Shown: positions 43,927 to 54,462, counted from the first letter of the stretch. The stretch: DNA of 64,000 nt from Chroococcidiopsis thermalis PCC 7203 (GCF_000317125.1 NC_019695.1:5010336-5074335), one strand, 5' to 3'. Notes: generated by a model not told the origin, from the letters alone. Numbers and translations: made by a program.

Positions 43927-44553
43927 ATGCAAGATACGTGTCTCGTACCAACGCCACCTTATAGCGCTTTAATTTTTGATTGTGACGGCACTCTAGCGCA
44001 TACTATCCCCACTCATATTCAAGCATGGTTGGCAACGCTGCGTCCTTTGGGTGTCGATCTCAGTCAGGAATGGCTTTACGATCGCCGAGGTATGTCATCG
44101 TTAGAATTGATCGAAACCGTAAATCATACTTTTGGATATGCCTTAGACGCTAATACTGTCAATCCCGCACGGAAAAAATACTTCTTGGATCTACTGCACC
44201 AAGTCGTAGAAATTGAAGCAGTAGCAGATGTTGCCCGCAGTCACTATGGTAGAGTTCCCCTAGCAGTAGCTTCAGGCGGCGATATTCGCGTAGTAGAACC
44301 TACCCTAAAGGCGATCGGATTATATTCTTTATTTGATGCGATCGTGACTGTTAACGATGTAGAACGGGGTAAACCCGCGCCCGATATTTTCTTGCTAGCT
44401 GCCGATCGCATGGGCGTTACGCCTACAGATTGTATCGTTTATGAAGATAGCGATGCAGGTTTAGAAGCTGCTCACCGTGCGGGAATGCGGGCGATCGACG
44501 TGCGGGAACTGTGGCTGACATCAGAAGCGGAGATAGGAGTTACAGATAGTTAA
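43927..44553 (+). CDS. HAD-superfamily phosphatase, beta-phosphoglucomutase-like
   Basis: A 208-residue HAD hydrolase subfamily IA protein. Motif I is FDCDGTLAHT (Asp18, Asp20), motif II VASGGD, motif III GKPAPDIF and motif IV YEDSDAGLEAAHRAG. These form the usual phosphoaspartate site. Family members hydrolyse or isomerise phosphorylated sugars; a specific substrate cannot be named. It begins 16 bp after pstS. Confidence 0.9.
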   Translation: MQDTCLVPTPPYSALIFDCDGTLAHTIPTHIQAWLATLRPLGVDLSQEWLYDRRGMSSLELIETVNHTFGYALDANTVNPARKKYFLDLLHQVVEIEAVADVARSHYGRVPLAVASGGDIRVVEPTLKAIGLYSLFDAIVTVNDVERGKPAPDIFLLAADRMGVTPTDCIVYEDSDAGLEAAHRAGMRAIDVRELWLTSEAEIGVTDS

Positions 44554-44615
44554 GAGATGAGAATGTAAAGATTTGTCACAATAAAAACAGCATCCGTCAC
44601 CAGCTATTCAAATTC

Positions 44616-45548
44616 ATGACTGCCTCACCTCTAACTGCATCCAGCTCATTTCCACCCGTAAAAACGTGGACTTGGCAGGGATTTTCGATTTGCTATCAAC
44701 AACAAGGCGATACTGGTATTCCCGTCATCCTGGTACATGGCTTTGGCGCTTCTTGGTGGCACTGGCGCAAGAATATTCCCGATCTGGCGCAGACTTGTAG
44801 GGTGTACGCGATCGATCTCATCGGTTTTGGTGGTTCTGCTAAACCGATTCCAGGGGAATTCAAGCCAGGAGAACAAATCCTATATTCGTTTGAGACTTGG
44901 GGACAACAAATTGCTGATTTTTGCCGCGAAGTCGTGGGAACGCCAGCAGTTTTAATTGGTAATTCTGTCGGTTGTATTGCGGCAATGCAAGCAGCAGTAT
45001 ACGCCCCCGAGCTAACTATGGGTGTAGCGATGCTCAATTGTTCCCTACGTTTGCTTCACGATCGCAAGCGCATTAGCTTACCTTGGCATCGACGCTTCGG
45101 CGCGCCGCTGATTCAGAAATTATTAGCAGTTCAGCCAGTTGGAAAATTTTTCTTTCAACAACTTGCCAAACCGAAAACAGTCAAAAAAATCTTGCTCCAA
45201 GCCTACGCTCATCCTGAAGCAGTAACAGATGAGTTAGTAGACCTTTTGATGGCTCCAGCGAAAGATGCTGGGGCTGTAGCAGTCTTTGTTGCTTTCACAG
45301 CTTATTCTCAAGGACCGCTACCAGAAGATTTGTTGCCCCAGCTATCTTGTCCGGCAATTTTCTTGTGGGGAACAGCCGACCCCTGGGAACCAGTAGAGTT
45401 GGGGCAAGAGCTAGCAAACTATCCCCAAGTACAAAAGTTTATTCCCTTAGAAGGAGTCGGGCATTGTCCCCAAGACGAAGCACCAGAATTGGTGAATCCG
45501 ATCTTGCAGGAGTGGATTGTGGAATTGGGGAGTCGGGAGAGTGACTAG
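44616..45548 (+). CDS. Alpha/beta hydrolase family protein
   Basis: A 310-residue alpha/beta hydrolase. The oxyanion motif is HGFGASWWHW (41-50), the nucleophile elbow GNSVG (Ser117), the acid is in GTADPWEP and the His is in GVGHCPQDEAPELVN. Cyanobacterial homologues are often annotated as chlorophyll- or lipid-related esterases, but no substrate is proven. The last five residues (SRESD) and the stop derive from a GGGAGTC repeat. Confidence 0.9.
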   Translation: MTASPLTASSSFPPVKTWTWQGFSICYQQQGDTGIPVILVHGFGASWWHWRKNIPDLAQTCRVYAIDLIGFGGSAKPIPGEFKPGEQILYSFETWGQQIADFCREVVGTPAVLIGNSVGCIAAMQAAVYAPELTMGVAMLNCSLRLLHDRKRISLPWHRRFGAPLIQKLLAVQPVGKFFFQQLAKPKTVKKILLQAYAHPEAVTDELVDLLMAPAKDAGAVAVFVAFTAYSQGPLPEDLLPQLSCPAIFLWGTADPWEPVELGQELANYPQVQKFIPLEGVGHCPQDEAPELVNPILQEWIVELGSRESD

Positions 45549-45660
45549 TAGCTAGAGAATTTTAGATTTTGGATTTTTCTCTGCTCCCTTGTCTTCCTTG
45601 TCCTCCTTGTCCCTCTTGTCCTACCCTACTCCCTGCTCCCAGCTCGTCCCTGCTCCCTAC
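45531..45660. repeat. CTTGTCCTC and CCCTGCTC repeat arrays
   Basis: CCTTGTCTT/CCTTGTCCT 9-mers (45586-45620) and CTCCCTGCTCC-type 7-mers lie between the convergent hydrolase and LCP genes and run into both coding ends. Confidence 0.88.
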
Positions 45661-47083
45661 TTTGTTCCAGCCAATCTTTACCAACTTGAATAGTAATGTC
45701 AGAGCCAAGGTTGCCCGTGCTTTCAACGCGGACTTCGCCTACGTTTAAGAGGTCGCGGATTGTTGTAGCACTTTCAGTATCGCCTTGCTGGGCGACGACG
45801 TGAGTTGTATCTAAAGGCTCAGACCACGATTTTGTAATGTATACATTGCGATAGCCTGCACCAGCAAGAGATTTGACCAAAGAGCGGACAGCGCGATCGC
45901 TACCCGTGCTATTGGAAATTGCAATTCTCAATCGCGCCGGATCGAAGTCAACTGGCTCGGATTCAGACAGAGGGGCATCGAAATGCTGCGTTGCCATCTT
46001 GGCAATGCGATCGCTGTCTGGCAACCAGTAGCTAGCTCTATATTCTCCCGCATTACTAAATCGTCCAGGCAACATCAACATTTGGATGTTGGATCGATTA
46101 GTTTGTACGCCAAAGTTTGCCAGTGCTACCAATTCATCCATCGACAAATTCGTATCGAGGTGCGATTGAACCACAGAGAGAATCTGCGGCATCCGAGTCA
46201 GCGTATTCGGCGACAAGGTTTGTTCTGTTAGCGCCCGCATGACGAGCTGCTGGCGTTGAATCCGTCCGATGTCGCCATTTTCGTCGTGGCGATAGCGCAG
46301 TAGTTGAAGAGTCTTGTTGCCGTCAAGATGCTGCTTGCCAGCTTTGAGATTAATATATAGATGCTGGCTATCATCTTGATATTTCATGTCTTTGGGAACG
46401 TAAACGGTTACGCCACCCAAAGCATCGATCAGCTTTTCCACTCCTTGGACGTTGATCCGAATGTAGCGATCGATCGGCACTCCATCTAGTAATTCGCTAA
46501 TAGCTTTGGTACTGCCTGCTGGACCACCAACGAGATTAGCTTCATTGATTTTCGCTATGCCTCGACCTTCTACCTTGGTGCGGGTATCTCTGGGAATAGA
46601 AAGGGCAGCGATTTTTTTGGTTGCTGGGTCAAATCGTAGCAAAAGGATAGTGTCTGTCAAGCCGTCGAAGGAGTTGACTAACGCATGATATCCTTGCTTT
46701 TTGATTTCGGCAGCAGGGGTATTAACGTCTGTAGTGAGAACTTTTACACCTAGAACTAAAATATTAACTGGTCGGGTCAGCTCCGAAAGTTTAAAACCAG
46801 CCCGCGTTAAGCGATCGCCATGAGTACCGAAAATTGCTTGCTCCTCAGGGCTAAGCTGACTTTGCATCAGCGGCTTGGTTGACATAGTATAGGCTAAGAG
46901 CGCCCCTGCTGTGGCTGACAACACAGCGACACCACTCATGATTACCCAGAACCACAGCCAACGCCCAGTCCTACTCATAGCACTACTGCGCCTAAAATTT
47001 TTGGAATTACTTGTAGAATTGGATTTTGAGCCTGATATTCTTTGCACTGATACAACTTCCTCACACTTAACACTAGTCAGCAA
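45626..47083 (-). CDS. LytR-CpsA-Psr (LCP) family protein, paralogue 2
   Basis: A 485-residue LCP protein with a basic N terminus, one TM helix (about 44-66), the LCP domain (about 120-300: ILLLRFDPATKKIAALSIPRDTRTKVEG, IDRYIRINVQGVEKLIDALGGVTVYVP, LRYRHDENGDIGRIQRQQ) and a LytR_C domain to the end. It resembles the paralogue at 7.3 kb in layout. Role: attach glycopolymers to the wall. The C-terminal tail (about 475-485, SREQGRAGSRE) is encoded by a GCTCCC repeat. The 47083 start codon is chosen for length; a later start keeping the TM helix is possible. Confidence 0.92.
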   Translation of the reverse strand: MLTSVKCEEVVSVQRISGSKSNSTSNSKNFRRSSAMSRTGRWLWFWVIMSGVAVLSATAGALLAYTMSTKPLMQSQLSPEEQAIFGTHGDRLTRAGFKLSELTRPVNILVLGVKVLTTDVNTPAAEIKKQGYHALVNSFDGLTDTILLLRFDPATKKIAALSIPRDTRTKVEGRGIAKINEANLVGGPAGSTKAISELLDGVPIDRYIRINVQGVEKLIDALGGVTVYVPKDMKYQDDSQHLYINLKAGKQHLDGNKTLQLLRYRHDENGDIGRIQRQQLVMRALTEQTLSPNTLTRMPQILSVVQSHLDTNLSMDELVALANFGVQTNRSNIQMLMLPGRFSNAGEYRASYWLPDSDRIAKMATQHFDAPLSESEPVDFDPARLRIAISNSTGSDRAVRSLVKSLAGAGYRNVYITKSWSEPLDTTHVVAQQGDTESATTIRDLLNVGEVRVESTGNLGSDITIQVGKDWLEQSREQGRAGSRE

Positions 47084-47327
47084 AAATAGTTAATAAGTTT
47101 TTAACATGATAATGGACAAAGGCACAGCTATATGCTGCGCTTTCTCAATTGGCATATTCTCTGCACGGGTAACGCTGGCTACTGAAACAGTAAATTTCAT
47201 GGCTCTGGGATCGAATTAGAGAATATTGCCTGGAGTCTACTGCAAATCCTACAAAGTCGTCATCTGGCTTATTACGGAATTCCAGCCAGAGAGTCGTACT
47301 TTCTACCGCTGGCGTTGTCTTTGAACC

Positions 47328-47828
47328 TCAGCGTTCATCGAGCGTCCGATCTGCAAGTGCCGAAAATCCAGGTAGACGCACTGACTTTCCAGTAGTTAGT
47401 CGCAGCATTAACCACACACTGACTAAAAAATACCCAGATGTCAGTAAACTATTTAACATTAATAGACGAAAATTTAAAAACTCTGAAGCTTCTGCTCCAG
47501 CACTCAACAAGAAATATGCCAGCAACCAGCTTAGTGCTAGAGTGATAGATAAACGGCTGACGGCGAGTTTTTCTTTGTGGTAATTGGTAATTGGTAATTG
47601 GTAGTTGGTAGTTGGTAGTTGGTAGGTATTTTCCCCCTCAGCTCCCTCAGCTCTCTTCTCTCCCTCAGCTCTCTTTCCCCCAGCTCGTCCCTGCTCCCAG
47701 CTCGTCCCTGCTCCCTCATGACGATACAAAGTCCACAGCGAAGGAAAAAAGCCAATAATGGGGATGAGGTGAAAAAATAAATGCAGGCGATCGCGATTTA
47801 AATGCTCTGAGACTGTAAGCTTTTTCAT
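47328..47828 (-). CDS. Small membrane protein with a repeat-encoded loop
   Basis: A 166-residue protein that begins MKKLTVSEHLNRDRLHLFFHLIPIIGFFPSLWTLYRH and continues with three hydrophobic helices (about 92-112, 118-139 region, SWLLAYFLLSAG; SLLTSGYFLVSVWLML). Residues 36-83 are a polar loop rich in Glu, Gly and Thr, encoded by GCTCGTC, GCTCCC and TAATTGG repeats, so the original protein was probably shorter. It resembles short cyanobacterial membrane proteins of unknown function. No partner is evident. Confidence 0.7.
   Translation of the reverse strand: MKKLTVSEHLNRDRLHLFFHLIPIIGFFPSLWTLYRHEGAGTSWEQGRAGGKRAEGEKRAEGAEGENTYQLPTTNYQLPITNYHKEKLAVSRLSITLALSWLLAYFLLSAGAEASEFLNFRLLMLNSLLTSGYFLVSVWLMLRLTTGKSVRLPGFSALADRTLDER
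47578..47722. repeat. TAATTGG/TAGTTGG and GCTCCC arrays inside the membrane-protein gene
   Basis: TAATTGG (x3) and TAGTTGG (x3) units and then GCTCCC-, CTCAGCTC- and GCTCGTCCCT-type units lie wholly inside the gene at 47328-47828. They encode its residues 36-83 in frame. Confidence 0.9.
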
Positions 47829-49043
47829 ATGATGTAATCGAATCCGAGCTTGGGGGGATGAGTTATGACAGCGGAGTTAGGGATAATAGGCTGCAAGGGA
47901 CATTTGATTTAGTTCGCTCCCGCAACTGAGAAAATGCAGAAACGCATTATTATAGGTTGGTGGCAAGCAATGTCACCTTTGACGCGACTTCTGGCGATCG
48001 CGCTATTGGCTCCACTACTCGTACTCAATGCTTGGGCAATCTCCTCCATCGTTGATTACTTCCACTCGCTGATTGTTATTTTAGTCGGTGCTTCTTTACT
48101 AGCATTTTTGTTGAACTATCCGGTAGGCTGGATGGAGCAGCAAGGCGCAAGGCGAGAACAAGTTGCTATTTTAGTCTTTTTGTTGGCTTTGTCGATTTTA
48201 CTGGCGCTAGGTGTCACCCTCGTGCCTCTAGTGATTAGTCAGGCGCAGCAGCTCGTGACTCGTTTGCCAGAATGGATAGACTCAGGGCGCTATCAGTTGG
48301 TGTTGTTAAATGATTGGGCTGAGGCTCAGGGTTATCCAATTAATCTCGATGCCTTAGTCATACAAATCAACGATCGCGTTAAGGGACAATTACAAGCGAT
48401 CGCCGTCCAAGCACTCAACCTAGCTGTAGTGACGGTGACAAGCCTGCTCGATTTTCTGCTGGGCATGGTTTTAACATTTTATTTGTTACAGCATGGGGAC
48501 GAACTCTGGCAAAGCTTAATCGCTTGGCTACCAACACCCATTCGCCAGCCTTTTTCCCAAACCATCCGGTTGAGCTTTCAAAATTACTTCATCGGACAGT
48601 TAATTTTCGGTATTTGTATGGGTTCTGCCCTAACTGCCATTTTCTTATGGCTGAAAGTACCGTTTGGGTTACTGTTTGGAATCACGATCGGGTTTATGGC
48701 TTTAGTTCCCTTCGGCGGTACGGTGGGAATTATTTTGACCACTTTATTAGTAGCGCTGCAAGATTTCTGGCTAGGTACTAGAGTCTTGGTAGCATCTGTC
48801 ATCATTCAGCAGATCTTAGATAATATCGTTGCTCCCCGTATTCTTGGTAGCGTAACTGGATTAAATCCCGTATGGGTACTGATTTCCGTCTTAACAGGCG
48901 CTAGAGTTGGCGGTTTGCTGGGCGTAATCGTTGCCGTACCTACAGCAGTCGTGATCAAGACAGCCTTAAGTGCCGTGCGATCGCCCCAACTGGTTGAAAG
49001 TCCTAATGCTGCTGCATCAGCTATGACAACAACTGAGAATCTT

Positions 49044-49721
<678 letters not shown>

Positions 49722-49725
<4 letters not shown>

Positions 49726-50456
49726 ATCCCCGCACCATCTAAAAACTGCTGGATCACTTTATCTCTCATTTGACAGCTAGCAGCAGCGGGAAGAGACATG
49801 ACGACAGAATCTTGGTGTGCTTGCTGCTGTTGTACTTTTTCTAGCTGTTGTTCTAACGCTTCAATTCTGTCAACGAGAGCGCGAATGACCTCTGCTTCTG
49901 AGTCAGGTAAGCTACCGTGTTCTAACGGATCGACTCTAGCCCCAGAACGGTAGATAATTCGACCTGGTACACCAACAACCGTGCAATTAGAAGGTACATC
50001 GCGTAAAACAACAGAACCCGCTCCAATTCTGACGTTACTGCCAAGTTCGATATTACCGAGGACTTTTGCCCCCGCACCCACCACGACATTATTTCCCACA
50101 GTCGGGTGACGCTTGCCGCTTTCTTTCCCCGTACCGCCCAGAGTCACGCCTTGGTAGAGCAGAACGTCATCACCTACGATCGCGGTTTCGCCGATCACGA
50201 CCCCCATACCGTGGTCGATAAAAAAACCCTTGCCAATTGTCGCGCCAGGGTGAATCTCAATCCCAGTTAGAAATCGGGCGATCGCGGAAATAAAGCGTGG
50301 AATGAAGGGAAGACGCAGTTTGTAGAGTTGATGCGCTACCCGATGGAAGACAATTGCCTGTAACCCAGGGTAACATAACAGTACCTCTAGCCAATTACGG
50401 GCAGCAGGGTCGCGATCGAAAATAATCTTGAAGTCAGCAGCTATGGTAGATAGCAC
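49722..50456 (-). CDS. cysE: Serine O-acetyltransferase
   Basis: A 244-residue serine acetyltransferase, which makes O-acetylserine for cysteine synthesis. The N-terminal helical part (1-70) precedes the hexapeptide beta-helix: [39 protein letters not shown]. His and Asp of IDHGMG and the [18 protein letters not shown] segment are the catalytic and acetyl-CoA sites. A C-terminal coiled-coil tail (about 205-235, rich in Gln and Glu) is present. The ATG at 50456 fits. Its stop overlaps the end of the PPOX gene by four bases. Confidence 0.93.
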
Positions 50457-50539
50457 GGGTCAATGCCTAGCCAGGACAAAATTTTTACTTCTTTTATCTT
50501 ATCTCTCACCGTGCGATCGATAAAGTTTATTCGCGTTCT

Positions 50540-50761
50540 TTGCAGTGTAGAAATTTCGACTTACTTTTTCCTAACTTCTCTACCTGGTTCCCAATCGTGC
50601 CTCCACTCCTATTGATTACCTTGTTACTATTTACCGCATCGATGGTGACTAATATATTCGTCCTAACTCCCATAGAGTTAATCAGGCACGCAAATATACC
50701 GCATTGGTTACTTTTGGGCGGGCTGTTGTTAGTATTCCTTTGGTGTTTTGGGGAAGAGTAA
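50540..50761 (+). CDS. Possible small membrane protein
   Basis: A 73-residue frame with a TTG start and two hydrophobic segments (IVPPLLLITLLLFTASMVTNIFVL, then HWLLLGGLLLVFLWCFG). Amino-acid use is typical of a membrane protein, but I know no homologue, and a shorter form could start at the ATG at 50641. It lies downstream of the divergent cysE gene. Low confidence. Confidence 0.35.
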   Translation: MQCRNFDLLFPNFSTWFPIVPPLLLITLLLFTASMVTNIFVLTPIELIRHANIPHWLLLGGLLLVFLWCFGEE

Positions 50762-50804
50762 GACGAAACTCTATAATTAAATTTCCTGCTCGATCCGGAT
50801 CGCT

Positions 50805-51375
50805 TTATGGCTTGACAGGCTTCGATCGCTTTCTCTGCACCGACTGAGCCATTGCCTGTAAATCTTGCTCCCAGTCTGGCTGAGTCATGAGTAGAGCTTC
50901 CGCCGCCTTGCTATCTGTAGGCTTCGAGAAGAAATAACATCGATTATTTTGCGATCGATCTTGCCGGGCATGTGTTCGATCGTGTACCAGGCAGACAAAC
51001 AACCAACAACTTGTTGCTGGCAGACGACTTTACCAATATATGTTTTAATGTTGTCCGCCTGAATACTAGGCTCAGATTGAGCGTATTTTGTTGTGAGTAG
51101 GTTTATTCGGATGGCGGCGTTTGCCACTGTCATACTGCACGAAGCCCTCCATTATCTAGAAAACTATATAATTTGCAACTCGCTCCCAATAATTCTCCTA
51201 ACAATGATGTTAATTGATTGATATTTTCGATCGGATCGGTACGAAAATTTAATAAACATCGATTGATTTCCGTTGATTTTGCTTCTATCTCCTTTTCCTT
51301 ATTTATAACAATCTCAGCTTGACGAGCGCTGTCATCTCCCTCGCTCTGTTCTACTATTTGCGATCGCTCTAATGA
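50805..51375 (-). pseudogene. GAF-domain sensor kinase gene remnant
   Basis: Reading the minus strand in all three frames gives pieces that join into a cyanobacterial GAF sensor segment: RCLLNFRTDPIENINQLTSL, then LLGELLGASCKLYSFLDNGG (51375-51134), TKYAQSEPSIQADNIKTYIG, then KVVCQQQVVGCLSAWYTIEHMPG (51133-50950) and SKAAEALLMTQPDWEQDLQA (to 50805). A stop codon, a frameshift and a likely deletion separate them. The match is to the GAF-plus-coiled-coil part that precedes kinase or PAS modules. The kinase parts are missing. Short open frames of 82 and 65 residues seen here are only fragments. Confidence 0.75.
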
Positions 51376-52037
51376 TTACAGCATTGTTGCGATCGTCTCT
51401 TGAAATCAAAGATTGAGTTTTTGAATTTATGGCGATTGCAATGCATCCAATCAATTCTCACCAAATAAACGTACAAATAAAGACGCAATATAATCTTTGA
51501 CTAATATTCATTAACTACCCTACGAAAGTTTTTCAATCCTAAAATGGTTTTAAAATAAATTTTGCAATGAGATATTTCAATATTTGCAATCATACGTGCT
51601 AGAAAAAATATCAGAAAAATACTAAGAAACTACTTCTAATCGTGACAACAATATTGTTTATCCTCAAGGGAAATCATAATGACTTTTGTAGAGCGATCGC
51701 GACAATAGTAGTCTAGTATTACCAAATTTTACCTAAGTAAATGCAACGAATTTTTTAGTAAAAACGTATAGCAGTTCTAAATGATTTGTAAAGTAGGCTT
51801 CTAGCCTGCTCCACGTTCATGAATCAAATAGGATTGCTTTAGATGCAAAGGGAAAAATTACCGATTTTTACATAGTGTAGTGCGTGAAAATAAGTCGCAA
51901 GTAATTCCCCCTGCTCGTGCGCTCCCTGCTCCCTGACAACTGACAACCAGTCACTAGTCCCTTTTCTGACTTCTACTTGGTAAAATTGAAATAATGTCAC
52001 AATTTGCAAATTAGCCGACCGTAGCGAGTAGATTCAC
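51376..52037. other. Gene-free AT-rich gap with a repeat block
   Basis: This 660-bp stretch follows the GAF remnant. It is AT-rich without a coding frame I can support, and has a CTCCCTGCTCCC/CAACTGACAACC repeat at about 51905-51962. It precedes the peptide deformylase gene. Confidence 0.55.
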
Positions 52038-52601
52038 ATGGCTTCTGAAATCGCAGTTGAAAAGAAAAAGTTAAAAAACCCTCCCTTAGATATCCGCTAT
52101 TTGGGCGATCGCGCTCTGCGTCAACCTGCAAAACGCATCAGCAAAGTCGATGTAGAAGTTCGCCAGTTGGCGCGAGAAATGCTACAGAGTATGTATAGCG
52201 CTGACGGCATCGGTTTGGCTGCGCCACAAGTAGCTGTATCCAAGCAAATCATCGTCATTGACTGCGAACCAGACAATGCCGCTAACCCACCCTTGATCCT
52301 GATCAATCCTACGATCAAACGTACCAGCAGCGATATCTGCGTGGCAGAAGAAGGTTGCTTGAGTATCCCAGGCATTTATTTGAACGTGACGCGCCCCCAA
52401 GCCGTAGAAATTGCTTATAAGGATGAATACGGGCATCCGCGATCGCTACAAGCTACAGACCTACTGGCTCGCTGTATTCAACACGAAATCGACCATCTCA
52501 ACGGAATTGTCTTCGTCGATCGCGTCGAAAACAAGCTGGCTTTAACCCAAGAACTGGCAAAGCATGGCTTCTCCATGAGTGCAGTCAAACCTGTTGCTTG
52601 A
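52038..52601 (+). CDS. def: Peptide deformylase
   Basis: A 187-residue enzyme that removes formyl groups from the N-terminal methionine of new proteins. The three motifs are GIGLAAPQV (57-65), EGCLS (105-109, metal Cys107) and HEIDH (149-153; metal His149 and His153). The N-terminal extension of about 20 residues is common in cyanobacteria. The ATG at 52038 is a good start. A short downstream gene follows with a Shine-Dalgarno sequence. Confidence 0.96.
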   Translation: MASEIAVEKKKLKNPPLDIRYLGDRALRQPAKRISKVDVEVRQLAREMLQSMYSADGIGLAAPQVAVSKQIIVIDCEPDNAANPPLILINPTIKRTSSDICVAEEGCLSIPGIYLNVTRPQAVEIAYKDEYGHPRSLQATDLLARCIQHEIDHLNGIVFVDRVENKLALTQELAKHGFSMSAVKPVA

Positions 52602-52612
52602 GGAGATTTACC

Positions 52613-52813
52613 ATGAATGCAATGACACCCAAAAGCGGCTTATTTCTTGGCGGCTGTTGTATTACGGCGATCGCAGCAGTTGGTTCCGTGTTCGAGCTAG
52701 CCTCTGGTCAACCCGATTTAGGTAACTTGAATACAGCGGTAATTCTTGCTGTAAGTATTCCAGCCACAGTCCTCTTGTTTATTGCTGCCGTGCGGAATGC
52801 AAACAGCGAGTGA
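52613..52813 (+). CDS. Small conserved membrane protein of unknown function
   Basis: A 66-residue protein starting MNAMTPKSGLFLGGCCIT. Two hydrophobic segments lie at about 9-30 and 43-60. GAGGAGA lies about six bases before the ATG. It begins 11 bp after def, so it is probably co-transcribed. It looks like a small cyanobacterial conserved protein; no function is known. Confidence 0.7.
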   Translation: MNAMTPKSGLFLGGCCITAIAAVGSVFELASGQPDLGNLNTAVILAVSIPATVLLFIAAVRNANSE

Positions 52814-52984
52814 ATTCAGAGGAGATAGAAGAAGACAGAAAGTACTGGCATTCGTTTGGAAGATTCAATCGGTACAAGTCCTTAAATTTATCTAGCAATT
52901 GCAGGACTCAAGTATAAAATGATGGTCTTGAGAACAAGAGCGCGAGTGCAAACAGCCTCGATTCCAAATATATGAATGTTTAGT

Positions 52985-53036
52985 TGTCAGATTCTCTCCG
53001 TCTCTTGTCTCCTGTCTCTCGTCTCCTCTCATTACC
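52985..53036. repeat. TCTCGTCTCC-type short repeat
   Basis: Degenerate TCTCC/GTCTC units (TCTCCGTCTCTTGTCTCCTGTCTC) precede the FHA-PrsW gene. A longer upstream frame is encoded by it and is not a likely gene start. Confidence 0.6.
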
Positions 53037-53044
53037 GATACTAT

Positions 53045-54412
53045 ATGACCGAACAACATCTTGCTGAAGGATGGTTGCGGCTATTACCGAATGCAGGAGA
53101 AGCTGGACTGACACGCAGTTACAGCCTTTCACCCGAGCGAGAAATGGCGATCGGGCGCGACCTTGCTTGCGATATCGTGTTGGAATCGGAGCAGTACGGT
53201 ATGGTTTCTCGCCATCATGCCACTTTATACCCCCAACCTCAAAATCGGTGGCAGGTGTGTGATATGAACAGTAGTAACGGTACTTTTATCAACGGACAGC
53301 GCTTGCAAGGTTGTCGGGAACTCGTTCCAGGCGATCGCATTACGTTAGGCGAAGGTCGCGAAGCAAACCGCCTTCGGCATCGCGGCGCAGAATTCATTTT
53401 TGAATCTCATTCTCCTCACCCATCTAGTATTATCCCGCCACCTGTATCGCCTCTGACTGAAGCGGAAGTCAATTTCTCCCACTTATTTCCGATTATCTCT
53501 ACGGCTAAAGACTTAACCCACAAAGCTTATTTAATTCCTGGTATTTTCACAGTTATATTTGTCGTATTAATGTTTGCTACTGTCGGTCAACCAAAAGCGA
53601 TTCGCTTCAATCAACTCTTGGTTGCTACCTACTTGAGTAGCGCTGCTTATTATTTTATCTATCGGCTTTGTGGAAAAATTAAACCTTGGTGGCTCCCAAT
53701 TCTTGCTGCCACAGCTACAGCACTCATTTTATTTAGCCCTATCTTACCCCTATTTATCTTTATCTTCCGTCGCATCTTACCAGGAGATTTACCTAACTCT
53801 CTTATAACGCTTAGCTTTCCCGAATTATTCTTGCGGATGTTCGTCGGAGCTGGCTTAATGGAAGAGTTTCTGAAAGCTTTACCCGTCCTGGGGGCATATG
53901 CTTTAGGACGACGACTTGCTTCTCCTTGGCGTGAATGGATTGGGGTCTGGGAACCTTTAGACGGCATTCTACTAGGAACTGCCTCAGCTGTAGGCTTTAC
54001 CTTGGTCGAAACGTTGTGGCAATACGTGCCAGAAATTGCTCAAAACGTGGCGATGTCAGCCGGACAAGCTGCTGGTCAAATTGTGGGATTGCAATTACTG
54101 ATTCCGCGTATCATTGGTGCAGTTGCTGGACATATGGCAGATAGCGGATACTTTGGTTATTTCATTGGTTTAAGCGTACTCAAACCGCGTCAACGTTGGC
54201 AGATCTTGACCGTAGGATATGTCAGTGCAGCCGCACTTCATGCTTTATGGAACTCTACCGCTGCTTTTAGCGGTTTGCTCCTAGTCGTGGTAGGCGTTCT
54301 ATCGTATGCGTTTTTAACAGCAGCGATTCTCAAAGCCAGAATGCTCTCACCAACGCGATCGCAAAACTTTGCCACTCGCTTTTTGGAAAAGACACCTAGA
54401 AGACCAGATTAA
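53045..54412 (+). CDS. FHA-domain PrsW-family intramembrane protease
   Basis: A 455-residue fusion. Residues 1-120 form an FHA domain that would bind phosphothreonine: GRD (37-39), SRHH (55-58), and NSSNGTF (75-81). A PrsW (M82-like, glutamic-type) membrane protease follows, with about eight TM helices from 165 on. Its signature pieces are EEFLK (273-277), FTLVE (318-322), GHMAD (His363) and ALHALWN (His399). PrsW proteases cleave membrane anti-sigma factors by regulated proteolysis. Here binding of a phosphorylated partner could gate or target cleavage. The ATG at 53045 removes a repeat-coded leader. It neighbours CHAT-FHA and PP2C genes. Confidence 0.93.
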   Translation: MTEQHLAEGWLRLLPNAGEAGLTRSYSLSPEREMAIGRDLACDIVLESEQYGMVSRHHATLYPQPQNRWQVCDMNSSNGTFINGQRLQGCRELVPGDRITLGEGREANRLRHRGAEFIFESHSPHPSSIIPPPVSPLTEAEVNFSHLFPIISTAKDLTHKAYLIPGIFTVIFVVLMFATVGQPKAIRFNQLLVATYLSSAAYYFIYRLCGKIKPWWLPILAATATALILFSPILPLFIFIFRRILPGDLPNSLITLSFPELFLRMFVGAGLMEEFLKALPVLGAYALGRRLASPWREWIGVWEPLDGILLGTASAVGFTLVETLWQYVPEIAQNVAMSAGQAAGQIVGLQLLIPRIIGAVAGHMADSGYFGYFIGLSVLKPRQRWQILTVGYVSAAALHALWNSTAAFSGLLLVVVGVLSYAFLTAAILKARMLSPTRSQNFATRFLEKTPRRPD

Positions 54413-54462
54413 GAAAATTTTGAATTTTAGATTGAGTTAATTGCTCTCTAAGATCTCGCTCC

